Source: a virus
Reading direction: 5' to 3' (one strand)
Virus record (IMG/VR): IMGVR_UViG_3300019487_000061
Span: 1 to 36,757 of that record
DNA length: 36,757 nt
This document shows positions 17,697-24,991 of this stretch, piece after piece. The translations under genes and the position numbers were made by a program. The first letter of the stretch is position 1; each line of letters opens with the position of its first letter. The notes beneath the pieces were generated by a model, which was not told the origin of the DNA, did not search any database, and was given only the letters and a program-made list of their open reading frames with translations.

Positions 17697-18241
17697 TTTG
17701 TGTCGGCGGCCTCCGATGCTCTGCGGTAGCGCGATGCGTCGAGCGCGCGGCGGTACACGAACAAGTAGACCGGATAGACGTCGGTCAGGAGCTGCTCCGC
17801 GTGCGGTCGCGAGAACTCGAGCTTTCGCTCGCCGTACTGGATCAGGCCATCGCCGAGGATCTTGCTGCGCCAGCTGACGACGCAGCCGCGCGCCACCGCG
17901 AGGAGTGTGGCGCGTCGCTCGATCTCCGCCACGCGCACGCCCTCGGCCGCCTTCGCCTCCGGCGTCTCCGGATCGACCAGCGGCTCGGCGAGCTCGGGCT
18001 GCGTGCCGAGCTCGATGTACGCGAGCGCCTGCTCGCGGAAATAGTCGGGCGTGTGGAGGTGGCGGATCAGGAACTCGACATCCGTCGAGCCGTACTGCGC
18101 CCAGACGCCTTCGCGCGCGATCTTCGGATCGGCGGCGAGCTGCCCGAAGTCGAAGGCCACGGGCGCCGGCTTCTCCGGCATTTGCGGCGTCTCGACCGCT
18201 GCGATCGGCTCTCCCTCGGTGGTGGTCTGTTCCTCGGGCAT
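17690..18241 (-). CDS. Tail assembly chaperone (gpG-like)
   Basis: A 183-residue protein. I chose the ATG at 18241, preceded by AAAGGA with 9-base spacing; the frame is open farther upstream into the intergenic hairpin. The N-terminal 35 residues are acidic and Pro/Thr-rich and probably disordered. The rest is helical (TPDYFREQALAYIELGTQPE, then a long helix rich in Ala, Glu and Arg). Identification rests on position between the major tail protein and the tape measure, on size, and on the overlapping -1 frame at its 3' end. Known chaperones of this type bind the tape measure and recruit the major tail protein. Confidence 0.7.
   Translation of the reverse strand: MPEEQTTTEGEPIAAVETPQMPEKPAPVAFDFGQLAADPKIAREGVWAQYGSTDVEFLIRHLHTPDYFREQALAYIELGTQPELAEPLVDPETPEAKAAEGVRVAEIERRATLLAVARGCVVSWRSKILGDGLIQYGERKLEFSRPHAEQLLTDVYPVYLFVYRRALDASRYRRASEAADTKA
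17693..17699 (-). promoter_or_regulatory. Candidate -1 ribosomal frameshift site (A AAA GCC)
   Basis: In the chaperone frame the last codons read GAC ACA AAA GCC TGA. The run of four A lets the tRNA on AAA re-pair one base back, entering the open -1 frame as AGC CTG. It is not a perfect XXXYYYZ heptamer, so slippage may depend mainly on the AAA codon. The stop lies two codons downstream, as expected if non-shifting ribosomes end here. Confidence 0.5.
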
Positions 18242-18269
18242 GGTGTGGGTCCTTTCGCGATGATGGGGG

Positions 18270-18354
18270 TGCTCGCCTGCGCGTCCCATCGGCCCCTCGC
18301 CCGGCAGGTCGCCCATTGAAGCCGGGAGCGGCGCCTCTCACGCGCAGGCGAGCA
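18270..18354. repeat. 15-bp perfect inverted repeat (intergenic stem-loop)
   Basis: Arms TGCTCGCCTGCGCGT at 18270-18284 and its exact reverse complement at 18340-18354, with a 55-base loop. The loop itself holds a smaller CCCGGC/GCCGGG pair. It fills most of the 119-base gap between the major tail protein stop and the chaperone start. No U-tract follows, so it is not a typical intrinsic terminator; an mRNA-stabilising or attenuating stem is more likely. Confidence 0.7.
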
Positions 18355-18360
18355 TGAGAC

Positions 18361-19593
18361 TCACGGGAGCGGAGCGTTCGGGAAGAGGCTCACCTGGAAC
18401 ATGAAGTCGCTGTGCTGGCCGGCCGGGTCCTCGTAGAGCTCCGACTGGAACGGAGCATCGAAGAAGACGTCGGTGTCGATGCCTTCCTTCGTGATGCGCC
18501 CCTCGCCGTACCGGAACTGAGGGATGGTGAAGACGGCGATGTTCGGCGTCGCCGCCAGGTCCTTGCAGATCAGGTCGATGCGCGCGGCGTCGTGGTTTCG
18601 GAACTTGTTGAACTGAGTCAGGCTCTCGAAATACTGGCGGATGCGGCCGCTCGGGTTGAAGCGTCCGATGCCGACGTCGATCGGAGAGATGGATCCGACG
18701 GCCATCTTGCGCCGCACGCCGGTCTGGACGTTGAGCTCGAGCCGCGCCAGCACCGAGGTATCGGCGCCGTCCTGCCGGACCGCCTTGACCTCGCCCGACG
18801 CGGACATCGGGAGCGTGCCCGGCGCCCCGTTGAGTGTCTCGCCCGCGAACGCCGACGCGGATCCGACGACGTCAACGCCGTTGAACGAGAACTCGCAGGT
18901 CATGATCCGCCCGTTCTCGACGACCAGGCCGAAGCGCTCCACCACGAGACCCTTGCCCTGAAGGAAGGCGTGTGTCGCGTCGGTGAAGGTGATGTCCTCC
19001 TCGATGGAGAATCCGTAGCGGTTGAGGCCGTTGCGGACATAGCGGATGTCGACCTGCTCGTTTCCCTCACCCGTGGCGTCGTTGACGAGCACGTTGTTCG
19101 GATCGTTGACGATCATCTGCAGCCCAGTGATCGTTTCGATCTCGAAGACGTCGTTGCTCGCCGCCGGCTCGAAGCCCCAAAGTCGGCAATAGGCGCCTTC
19201 GTCGTCGACGGTGAACGGGGTCAGGAAGCTGCCCGACACGCGGTTGATGTGTGCCTTGCCGGCCGCCGCGCCGGTCTTGTCGATCGTGAAGGTGCCGGTG
19301 GCCTTCTTCGAGACGATGAGCGCGCCCATCAGGCCCTGCAGGAACATCTCGAAGTCGGCACCGTAGGCGAAGGACATGGGCAGCGCGCCGCGAGCGCCGA
19401 TCGCCTGGCGCACGAGCGACTGGATCATCCGGTCTCCGCGTAGCGTCGGATCCACCTCGGTCTGCTTGTCGGGGCTCAGGTCGCTCGACCGGATGCGGAC
19501 GACCTGCATCGCCGGTGTGCTGGGCGTGGTCCCGAAGGTCGTCTCCCGGATCGCGCGCACGGATACGAGGTTGCTGTCGGCAGTCTTCGGCAT
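18361..19593 (-). CDS. Major tail tube protein
   Basis: A 410-residue protein with ATG at 19593. The N-terminus (LVSVRAIRETTFGTTPSTPA) and the overall beta-rich pattern match the phage tail tube family in which the protein begins with a short 'RETTFGTTP' segment. It is larger than the lambda V protein but within the range for this family. The tail tube assembles as stacked hexamers around the tape measure. Position after the tail terminator and before the chaperone supports the call. A high-copy structural protein here would also explain the strong stem-loop just downstream of the gene. Confidence 0.85.
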   Translation of the reverse strand: MPKTADSNLVSVRAIRETTFGTTPSTPAMQVVRIRSSDLSPDKQTEVDPTLRGDRMIQSLVRQAIGARGALPMSFAYGADFEMFLQGLMGALIVSKKATGTFTIDKTGAAAGKAHINRVSGSFLTPFTVDDEGAYCRLWGFEPAASNDVFEIETITGLQMIVNDPNNVLVNDATGEGNEQVDIRYVRNGLNRYGFSIEEDITFTDATHAFLQGKGLVVERFGLVVENGRIMTCEFSFNGVDVVGSASAFAGETLNGAPGTLPMSASGEVKAVRQDGADTSVLARLELNVQTGVRRKMAVGSISPIDVGIGRFNPSGRIRQYFESLTQFNKFRNHDAARIDLICKDLAATPNIAVFTIPQFRYGEGRITKEGIDTDVFFDAPFQSELYEDPAGQHSDFMFQVSLFPNAPLP

Positions 19594-19602
19594 CTGAGCC
19601 TC

Positions 19603-20067
19603 CTAGTTGAACACGGACCGTCGGAACGGGGTGACCACGAGAACCTGAAACCACCCGGCGCCATCCGGGCCGAGCTCGAGGCCGTAGGGATCTCCGAAGC
19701 GGATCGGTCCCGAGCCGCCGAGCTCGATCTGCTGGCGGCGGAGCACGCCCGCGGCGTCCGACGCGATGGCCCACGCCGTCACGGCGTCGGTCTTCGCAGC
19801 CACGAAGACGGACGTGCGCGCCTCGCCGATGTAGGCGAACAGAGCGACCTGGCCCACTGTCTTCTGCGAGCTGCGCCCGCCCTCGGGATCGGGTCCCTCC
19901 GAGATGTCGAAGGCGACCCACGGCTGCCGCGGCTGCTCGGAGCCACCGACGGGCGGCACCTGGAACTCGACGTTGGTGAAGCGGATGGGCACCGTCGGCC
20001 GCGCGGACGCGAAGCCCATCTTGAAGAGCGACTCGATGGCCGCGCGCGCGTCGTCGACGCCGATCAT
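19603..20067 (-). CDS. Tail terminator-like protein
   Basis: A 154-residue protein with ATG at 20067 overlapping the upstream stop as ATGA. The N-terminal MIGVDDARAAIESLFK is a helix of the kind that opens tail terminator proteins (lambda U type), followed by strands (TVPIRFTNVEFQVPP, TVGQVALFAYIGEARTSVF). Terminators cap the tail tube and form the interface to the head. Size and place between the gp10-like gene and the major tail protein fit well. No motif alone is decisive. Confidence 0.7.
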   Translation of the reverse strand: MIGVDDARAAIESLFKMGFASARPTVPIRFTNVEFQVPPVGGSEQPRQPWVAFDISEGPDPEGGRSSQKTVGQVALFAYIGEARTSVFVAAKTDAVTAWAIASDAAGVLRRQQIELGGSGPIRFGDPYGLELGPDGAGWFQVLVVTPFRRSVFN

Positions 20068-20435
20068 TCGTGGAACGTCCAGACGGGCGAGAGCCCCATC
20101 GAGAGCAGCGCCTGCGCGACGAACCGGCGGGCGGCCATGCGCGACGTGCCGAACTCCACGAAGCCCGCGTAGGGGACCGCGGTCGAGATCCAGGCCGTGT
20201 CGCCGAGCTCGAAGCCGTCGAGCGTGTCGATCCCGGGCTCGACGGGCTCGGGTGCCTCTCCCTCGGTCGCGTTCCACGAGTCGCGGAGCCGCCCCGTGTC
20301 CACCGGGCACAGCTGCTCGATCCGCGCGCGGAGCTCGCGCGCGACGTCGGACACGTGCGCAGCGCCTTCCTCGCGCATCTGCTCCACGAAGCGCGCGCGG
20401 TCGCGGTCGAAGGCGTCGAGCTGCATGCCCATCAC
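20064..20435 (-). CDS. HK97 gp10-like head-tail joining protein
   Basis: A 123-residue protein. The GTG at 20435 overlaps the upstream stop as GTGA; the ATG at 20432 is equally possible. The motifs PVDTGRLRDSW and YAGFVEFGTSRMAARRFV are the two hallmarks of the HK97 gp10 family: the 'VDTGrLr' turn after the N-terminal helix and the 'YA.fvEfGT....arpF' strand-turn. Family members are tail-completion or head-tail joining proteins. The surrounding connector and terminator genes are in the usual order. Confidence 0.85.
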   Translation of the reverse strand: MMGMQLDAFDRDRARFVEQMREEGAAHVSDVARELRARIEQLCPVDTGRLRDSWNATEGEAPEPVEPGIDTLDGFELGDTAWISTAVPYAGFVEFGTSRMAARRFVAQALLSMGLSPVWTFHE

Positions 20436-20824
20436 CCGGCCCTCTGGACCCAGAGATTCACGGGCACGTCCGGGGGCCCGACCTTGACCACGGTCTCGAG
20501 GATCGGGACGCCGTCCTCGACGGTCTCGACCACGTCGCCGACGCGCGGCTCGAAGGTCACGTCCAGGGGGTCGAGCTCGAGGCCCCGCACGTGCTCCGTC
20601 GGCGCCCCGTCGGCTCGCGCGCGCTCCTTCTCCGTGAGCTCGTGGAAGAACCCGCGAAGGTTCCAGCTCTGCTTCGGTGTGGCAGCAGCGCCGACGCCCG
20701 GCGTGTAGGTCGCGCGGCCCGTGGCCCGTCGATACACGAGGTCCCTGCGAAGCTCGTCGATCTCCGGGTCGGTGTAGACCTGCTCGTGCAGCTCCTGCCG
20801 AAGGTTGGTGAGCTCGCCCGTTAC
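20432..20824 (-). CDS. Head-tail adaptor-like protein, start uncertain
   Basis: About 131 codons from the end of the connector gene to 20432. The sequence looks coding throughout (ELTNLRQELHEQVYTDPEID, then a beta-rich DPLDVTFEPRVGDVVETVED). However, I find no ATG, GTG or TTG at the expected place: the codon at 20824 is GTA, and the frame is open upstream inside the connector gene in Ser-rich shadow sequence. Either a rare start is used, translation re-initiates inefficiently, or a base is missing in the sequence. Position between the gp6-like connector and gp10-like protein suggests a head-tail stopper or adaptor. Confidence 0.5.
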   Translation of the reverse strand, partial: VTGELTNLRQELHEQVYTDPEIDELRRDLVYRRATGRATYTPGVGAAATPKQSWNLRGFFHELTEKERARADGAPTEHVRGLELDPLDVTFEPRVGDVVETVEDGVPILETVVKVGPPDVPVNLWVQRAG

Positions 20825-20831
20825 GCCCCCG

Positions 20832-21545
20832 TCACTTGATGAACTGGTAGCGGTCGAGAACCGACAGCGCGGAGAGAGGGAAGCCCGTGCTCGGGTCGCG
20901 CGTCTGCGCCATCGAGTCGCCCGACGCGCGCCGCGTGACCGAGATCCCGGTCGTGGCGATCGACGACACCACGCCTGCGGGCTTCGCGGCGCGCTGGTGC
21001 CATGAGTCCTTCGCGAGCATGGCGACCGCGCCCTCCAGGTCATCGGGCAGGTCCTGGCTGTTGGCGTTCTTCACGTAGCCCGACGGGAACGTCGGGAGCA
21101 CGAATCCAGCGGTGTAGTCCACCGAGTAGAGCGGCAGCTCTTCGCCGGGCACCGGGCCCGGCTCGGTCACCTCGCCGCCGTACCACTGCCCCGCGGTCGC
21201 CGGCGACGTCCAGCGCCAGCCGGAGCGGCGGTAGAGGAAGCCGGCCTTGCGGTCCTCGATCTCGAAGTCGGTGACCGGCATCCCGTCGAAGGCGACGGAG
21301 TGGACCTGGACGATGGGCGCGAGCGAGAGGATCAGCCGCGTCCCGCCCTGGCCGGGCAGGATCTCCGTCACGCGCTGCTCCGCGAAGTCGCGGTTGCAGT
21401 AGCTGCGCGCGGCCGAACTCGCGCGGTCCACGATGCGCGCGAGGAGGCGCATGGCGTCGTCGTCGCAAGCGGAGCCGAGCTCCTCCACGACGCGCTCGGG
21501 GCGCACGATCCGGTGCGTGGGCGGCGCCACGGTGACGCTGATCAT
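20832..21545 (-). CDS. gp6-like head-tail connector
   Basis: A 237-residue protein, ATG at 21545 overlapping the stop of the 44-residue gene (ATGA). Helical N-terminus (RPERVVEELGSACDDDAMRL, then ARIVDRASSAARSYCNRDF) followed by strands and a helical region (DLPDDLEGAVAMLAKDSWHQ), ending with LSVLDRYQFIK. This is the pattern of the phage gp6-like connector family: an N-terminal helix pair, the 'yc.r.f' segment, then a C-terminal '...l..yr' tail. Such proteins form the ring below the portal. Order relative to capsid and tail genes agrees. Confidence 0.8.
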   Translation of the reverse strand: MISVTVAPPTHRIVRPERVVEELGSACDDDAMRLLARIVDRASSAARSYCNRDFAEQRVTEILPGQGGTRLILSLAPIVQVHSVAFDGMPVTDFEIEDRKAGFLYRRSGWRWTSPATAGQWYGGEVTEPGPVPGEELPLYSVDYTAGFVLPTFPSGYVKNANSQDLPDDLEGAVAMLAKDSWHQRAAKPAGVVSSIATTGISVTRRASGDSMAQTRDPSTGFPLSALSVLDRYQFIK

Positions 21546-21676
21546 CGCGGCGCCTTCACGACGGGAGGCGCGGCCGGCTTGCGAACCACCGGGCCCCGAC
21601 GCTCGCGAAGGTGCGCCGCAAGCTCGCGGCGATCCTTGCGCTCACGCGGGCGGGCGTCCCCGCGAGGCTCGGGCAT
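21542..21676 (-). CDS. Short basic protein, 44 residues
   Basis: Begins with ATG at 21676, preceded by GGAGGAG about ten bases upstream, and ends in an ATGA overlap with the connector gene. The product is rich in Arg, Lys, Pro and Ala (MPEPRGDARPRERKDRRELA at the start; PAAPPVVKAPR at the end), with one central amphipathic helix. Strong ribosome-binding site plus translational coupling support it as a real gene. Such charged small proteins sometimes bind nucleic acid, but nothing specific can be said here. Confidence 0.6.
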   Translation of the reverse strand: MPEPRGDARPRERKDRRELAAHLRERRGPVVRKPAAPPVVKAPR

Positions 21677-21695
21677 TCGGGTGGATCTCCTCCGG

Positions 21696-22067
21696 CTAGG
21701 CCTCGGGGGCCGGCTCGGGAGCGGGCTCTTCCTCGGGCTGCGGCTCGTTCGCGCCGCTCATGTCGAAGGCGTCGGCCTCGTCGTCGCTCACCTGGCCGAC
21801 GTACTCGAGCGTGATGGGGCGGACGCCATCGCCGCGGTCCGCATCCACGGTCACCGTCCCGCGGATCTCGCCGACGTGTCCGCGCACGGGGCGGAAGATC
21901 ACCTGCAGCGGTCCGTCTCCCGCGAGCGCCTCGTGATTCGCGTCCGCCGGCGTGCACTGCGCCGGGCTGCGCGTGTCGACCGTGGTCGGCCTCCCCTGCT
22001 TCGTGCGCGGCGTCAGGTTCGCGCGGTGCTGCTCGCTGTTGCTCAGGGCGAACTCGTAGGGCGGCAT
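21696..22067 (-). CDS. Hypothetical structural-module protein
   Basis: A 123-residue protein, ATG at 22067 after a GGAGAGGAGA site. The middle (LQVIFRPVRGHVGEIRGTVT, then VDADRGDGVRPITLEYVGQV) looks like beta strands. The last 20 residues are acidic with Pro-Glu repeats (EEEPAPEPAPEA) and follow an ANEPQP segment that is nearly repeated at the end of the next gene upstream. Not recognised; a small virion protein is possible given the location between the capsid and connector genes. Confidence 0.55.
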   Translation of the reverse strand: MPPYEFALSNSEQHRANLTPRTKQGRPTTVDTRSPAQCTPADANHEALAGDGPLQVIFRPVRGHVGEIRGTVTVDADRGDGVRPITLEYVGQVSDDEADAFDMSGANEPQPEEEPAPEPAPEA

Positions 22068-22083
22068 GGGATTTCTCCTCTCC

Positions 22084-22350
22084 TCAGGCCTGCGGCTCGT
22101 TCGAGCCGTCGGCGGTGATGTGGTCGGGCTCGTCGCCCTCGATCAGCTTCGCCACCTCGGCTGCCACGGTCAGGAGATCGCTGATCGGGCGCCCGCCGGG
22201 CTCCCAGTCGGGCTCGAAGTCGAGGTCGAAGAAGAGCTGTTTCTGCGCGGGCGTCGCGTTCTTGAACGCCTTCGCGAGCTCGGCCTTCTCGAAGGTCGCG
22301 CCGAAGCTGACCTGCATGGGCTGCGAGCCGTGCGTGTGGGTGAACTTCAC
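22084..22350 (-). CDS. Hypothetical small protein, 88 residues
   Basis: Starts with GTG at 22350, with GGAG upstream. Basic N-terminus, then a helix-rich centre (FEKAELAKAFKNATPAQKQL, FFDLDFEPDWEPGGRPISDL) and an acidic end finishing GSNEPQA. The C-terminal NEPQ motif is shared with the next gene downstream, suggesting a duplicated tail segment. No family recognised. It could be a small assembly factor in the head-tail region. Confidence 0.55.
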   Translation of the reverse strand: MKFTHTHGSQPMQVSFGATFEKAELAKAFKNATPAQKQLFFDLDFEPDWEPGGRPISDLLTVAAEVAKLIEGDEPDHITADGSNEPQA

Positions 22351-22363
22351 CCGGGGTCTCCGA

Positions 22364-22738
22364 TCAGGCGGGGGGCGACTGGTCCGCGGTCGCGGGCCCG
22401 ATGCTCGCCGGAACGATGGGCGCGGCGTCGATCACGCGGACGCTGCCGGGGTCCACGCCCTCGAAGATCGCGCCACCGCTCGCGATCGTGAGCCCGTCCT
22501 TCGACGTGGCGGTCACCTCGCCGATGGCGTCGCCCTGGTCGGGCACGAAGAAGCCGACCCGGGCGCCCTTCGGGATCACCGGGGGCGCGGTCTCGCGCGC
22601 GGCCGAGCGCGGCACGCGCGAGCGCGTGGCGATGCCTTTTTCGATCAGGGACTGCGCCTGCTCGCTCGGGAACACGGCGCGCTCGCCCACGTTGTAGGGC
22701 GGAAGCCGCTTCTTGAACTCGACGACCTCGGCGCTCAC
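22364..22738 (-). CDS. Small PPY-motif protein, paralogue 3
   Basis: A 124-residue protein, GTG at 22738 overlapping the upstream stop as GTGA. The first 40 residues (FKKRLPPYNVGERAVFPSEQ, then AQSLIEKGIA) match the N-termini of the next two genes upstream. The rest is a separate beta-rich domain (GARVGFFVPDQGDAIGEVTA, TSKDGLTIASGGAIFEGVD) that the paralogues lack, followed by a Pro/Ala tail. In related phages small proteins with a 'PPY..GE.A.f....A..Li..G.A' start occur between capsid and connector genes; their role is not known to me. Confidence 0.6.
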   Translation of the reverse strand: MSAEVVEFKKRLPPYNVGERAVFPSEQAQSLIEKGIATRSRVPRSAARETAPPVIPKGARVGFFVPDQGDAIGEVTATSKDGLTIASGGAIFEGVDPGSVRVIDAAPIVPASIGPATADQSPPA

Positions 22739-22962
22739 GGTTCCTCCTCGGCCGGCTCGTGGGCCGGCTCGGTGTTTTCTGCGGACGTGCGTGCGGCCTC
22801 TTCGCGAAGCTCGCGCGGGCTCTTCCAGGTGCCGTCGGCCTGCTGCTCGACGAGCTCGCCGTCGCCCGCGCGCTCATGGCGCGCCGCCGTGTCCGGGTCG
22901 AACTCCGCGACGTCTCCCACCACGTAGGGCGGCGAGTGCTTCGAGAAGCGAAAGCGGCTCAC
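22735..22962 (-). CDS. Small PPY-motif protein, paralogue 2
   Basis: A 75-residue protein, GTG at 22962 overlapping the upstream stop as GTGA. Starts FRFSKHSPPYVVGDVAEFDP, clearly related to both neighbours, with an acidic Glu/Pro/Ala-rich tail (EPAHEPAEEEP). It keeps the PPY turn and the 'G..A.F' strand but its following helix diverges (RHERAGDGELV in place of LI..G.A). Tandem duplication with early divergence is the simplest explanation. Confidence 0.6.
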   Translation of the reverse strand: MSRFRFSKHSPPYVVGDVAEFDPDTAARHERAGDGELVEQQADGTWKSPRELREEAARTSAENTEPAHEPAEEEP

Positions 22963-23189
22963 GGCGCCGGCTCCGCGGCGCGCGGCACGCGCGGGGCGCT
23001 CTCCGGCTCTGCGGGTGCGGGCTTCGTGGTGGGCGGCGGGACATCGACCCAGCCCCTGCCCTTCACGCGCCGGACCTCGGTCGCCGCCCCCTGCGCGATC
23101 AGGCCCGCGGCCGCCGCGTCAGAGAGCTCGGCGACGTCGCTCGTGCCGTAGGGCGGGCTCGAGCGAAGGAACCGGACGAACTTCGGCAT
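22959..23189 (-). CDS. Small PPY-motif protein, paralogue 1
   Basis: A 76-residue protein, ATG at 23189 after GAGAGGG. Starts VRFLRSSPPYGTSDVAELSD, then AAAAGLIAQGAATEV, and ends with a Pro/Ala/Glu tail. It is the first of three consecutive genes sharing this N-terminal module, each coupled to the next by a four-base stop-start overlap. All lack Cys, membrane segments or catalytic motifs. Location just after the decoration-like gene suggests head-associated or assembly roles; this is context only. Confidence 0.6.
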   Translation of the reverse strand: MPKFVRFLRSSPPYGTSDVAELSDAAAAGLIAQGAATEVRRVKGRGWVDVPPPTTKPAPAEPESAPRVPRAAEPAP

Positions 23190-23210
23190 GGCGCCCTCTC
23201 AGCCCGCGGC

Positions 23211-23657
23211 TTACGCCGGGAGCTGCTGCTGCCCCGCGATCACGACCACGCCCGACCAGGCCGCGGTGTCGGTGCCGCTGGCGCTCAGGTTCGGCGTGAA
23301 CTGCACGCGGATGTACCTCCGCGCGCGGCGGATCGGAAGGCGGTAGGCGAATACGCCGGTGAAGGTGCCGCCGCCGCCACCGGCCTGGCTCTGCACCTGC
23401 GCCGCCTCGAGGTCGTCCCAGTTCGACCCGTCGGCGGAGTCCTGGAACTGGAGCGACGCGGAGAGGCTCTGGCCGCTCGCAAGCGCCGTCGTGTAGGGCA
23501 CGAGCAGCATCGCGGTGTGCCCGCGATCGCTGAGCGCACGGCGGTCGATCGTCGGTCCATCGACCTCCGTGTTGTCGCCGGCGCCGGCGGCCGTGGCCGT
23601 GCCGTTCGGGAGAGCTCGAACCGCCTTCGTGTAGGCGAGGATGTCGGTCTGTTCCAC
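23211..23657 (-). CDS. Probable capsid decoration or head accessory protein
   Basis: A 148-residue beta-rich protein with a Gly5 run near residue 95 (QVQSQAGGGGGTFTGVFAYR). N-terminal part includes DGPTIDRRALSDRGHTAMLL; C-terminal ARRYIRVQFTPNLSASGTDT and AAWSGVVVIAGQQ are strand-like. Directly follows the major capsid gene (13-base gap), the usual place for decoration proteins, and has the small jelly-roll-like character of such proteins. The family is not certain. Confidence 0.6.
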   Translation of the reverse strand: MEQTDILAYTKAVRALPNGTATAAGAGDNTEVDGPTIDRRALSDRGHTAMLLVPYTTALASGQSLSASLQFQDSADGSNWDDLEAAQVQSQAGGGGGTFTGVFAYRLPIRRARRYIRVQFTPNLSASGTDTAAWSGVVVIAGQQQLPA

Positions 23658-23670
23658 TTCAGCCCCCTTC

Positions 23671-24948
23671 CTACGCCCAGTCCACGTCGGAGAACACCGC
23701 GACGCTGGCGTCGTGGCGCATCCCGAAGTCGTGGCGCGAGATGGCGCGGATCACCGTCTCGTCGCGGCTGAAGCTCGAGACCACGGCACCCGCCGAGGAG
23801 TCGAAGTAGGCCGCGTTCGGCGAAGCGTCGATCTGGATCCCGCTCACCTCGGCGAGCACCGCGTCGGCGAAGTCGACGAGGTAGAGCTCGCTCTCGTTCG
23901 AGCCCGTTACCGCGAGGTTGATCGGGATCTGCGTCGTGGTCTTGAAGGGCCACGTCCAGAGCCGCCCCGTGAGCATCTCGTCGCGGAAGGCGTAGTTGCC
24001 GTTCCCGTCGCGGAGCGTCATGAGGTAGACAGCCGTGCGCGGCGCCATGAGCCACCCGGGTCGGATCATGCGCACGTTCGCGTTGAGCAGCGCGAGCATG
24101 ATCTTGCCGAGGTCAGTCGTGACGTTCGCGAGGTTCACCGTCGCGTTGACGGTGAGCACGTTGCCGGCGGGAGCCCAGTAGCGGAGCCCCTTCGGCGTGA
24201 GCGCTGTGCCGTCGTCGCGGATCAGCGCGAGATCCTCGCGCTGCGCCAGGCTCGCCGCGAGGTCTCCCATCACGATGTCGTCGGCCTGCGGCCCGCCAGC
24301 GTCGAAGAGCAGCAGGTCGTTCGAGATGGGCACCAGGGCCGCGAGCTTCTTCGCGACCATCTGGAGCTGCCCGAACGCGGGCTGCGAGCTCTGGATGTTG
24401 AGCCCCTCGCCCGTGTAGCTCGAGGTCGCGCCCGCCGTCTGCTTCGGGATCTGCGCGACGAGCTTGGACAGCGGGAAGAGCGTGGGGCTCATCGAGCGGA
24501 TGACCGACATCGGCCGGAGCAGCTCGATCACCTCGTTGGAATACTCGGGCGAGAGGAGAAAGCCGCCCTGGTCGGCGGTCCCCGCCGTGAGCGCCTTCAC
24601 GGCGCGGTCGTCCTTGCCGAAGAGCTTCTCGCCCATCGACACCGCCTGATCCTGGCTGCCCCTGCTCGCCGCGAGGAGGCGGACCGCGCGTCCCACGGCG
24701 CGGCGCTGCTCCTGCTGGTCGCGCGCGGCGTCCGGCGGCCGGAGGCCGGCCATGATCGCCGCGAGGTTCTGCGTCGCCTGCGCGGGCGCGCGCTCCTCGA
24801 TCGCGCCGATGCGCTTGTCGAAGGGCTCGAGGCCCTTCGCGAGACCCTCTTTCACCTGCTCTGCGATCGCGGCGCCGAGCGCGCCACCCTCGAGCTTCAG
24901 CGTCTCGGGCAGCAGCTCGCGCACCTGCGCGGCCGTGAGTTCCGGCAT
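23671..24948 (-). CDS. HK97-fold major capsid protein
   Basis: A 425-residue protein, ATG at 24948. Residues about 1-110 are helical and charged (a delta/scaffold-like domain). Then comes the HK97 pattern: DQGGFLLSPEYSNEVIELLR, SMSPTLFPL, IPKQTAGATSSYTGEG, KKLAALVPISNDLLLF, and a C-terminal ETVIRAISRHDFGMRHDASV. These are the N-arm, E-loop, spine helix and A-domain landmarks of HK97 major capsid proteins. With a protease gene immediately upstream, the N-terminal ~110 residues are probably removed at maturation. The first mature residues cannot be fixed by eye. Confidence 0.9.
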   Translation of the reverse strand: MPELTAAQVRELLPETLKLEGGALGAAIAEQVKEGLAKGLEPFDKRIGAIEERAPAQATQNLAAIMAGLRPPDAARDQQEQRRAVGRAVRLLAASRGSQDQAVSMGEKLFGKDDRAVKALTAGTADQGGFLLSPEYSNEVIELLRPMSVIRSMSPTLFPLSKLVAQIPKQTAGATSSYTGEGLNIQSSQPAFGQLQMVAKKLAALVPISNDLLLFDAGGPQADDIVMGDLAASLAQREDLALIRDDGTALTPKGLRYWAPAGNVLTVNATVNLANVTTDLGKIMLALLNANVRMIRPGWLMAPRTAVYLMTLRDGNGNYAFRDEMLTGRLWTWPFKTTTQIPINLAVTGSNESELYLVDFADAVLAEVSGIQIDASPNAAYFDSSAGAVVSSFSRDETVIRAISRHDFGMRHDASVAVFSDVDWA

Positions 24949-24991
24949 TCAGAACCTCTCGGATTTCGGGCGACCGAAGAGTCTCAGCGCG

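Noticed and set aside
18241-18361. Intrinsic terminator at the 15-bp inverted repeat
   Set aside because: No run of T follows either arm in the minus-strand transcript, so I list it as a repeat.
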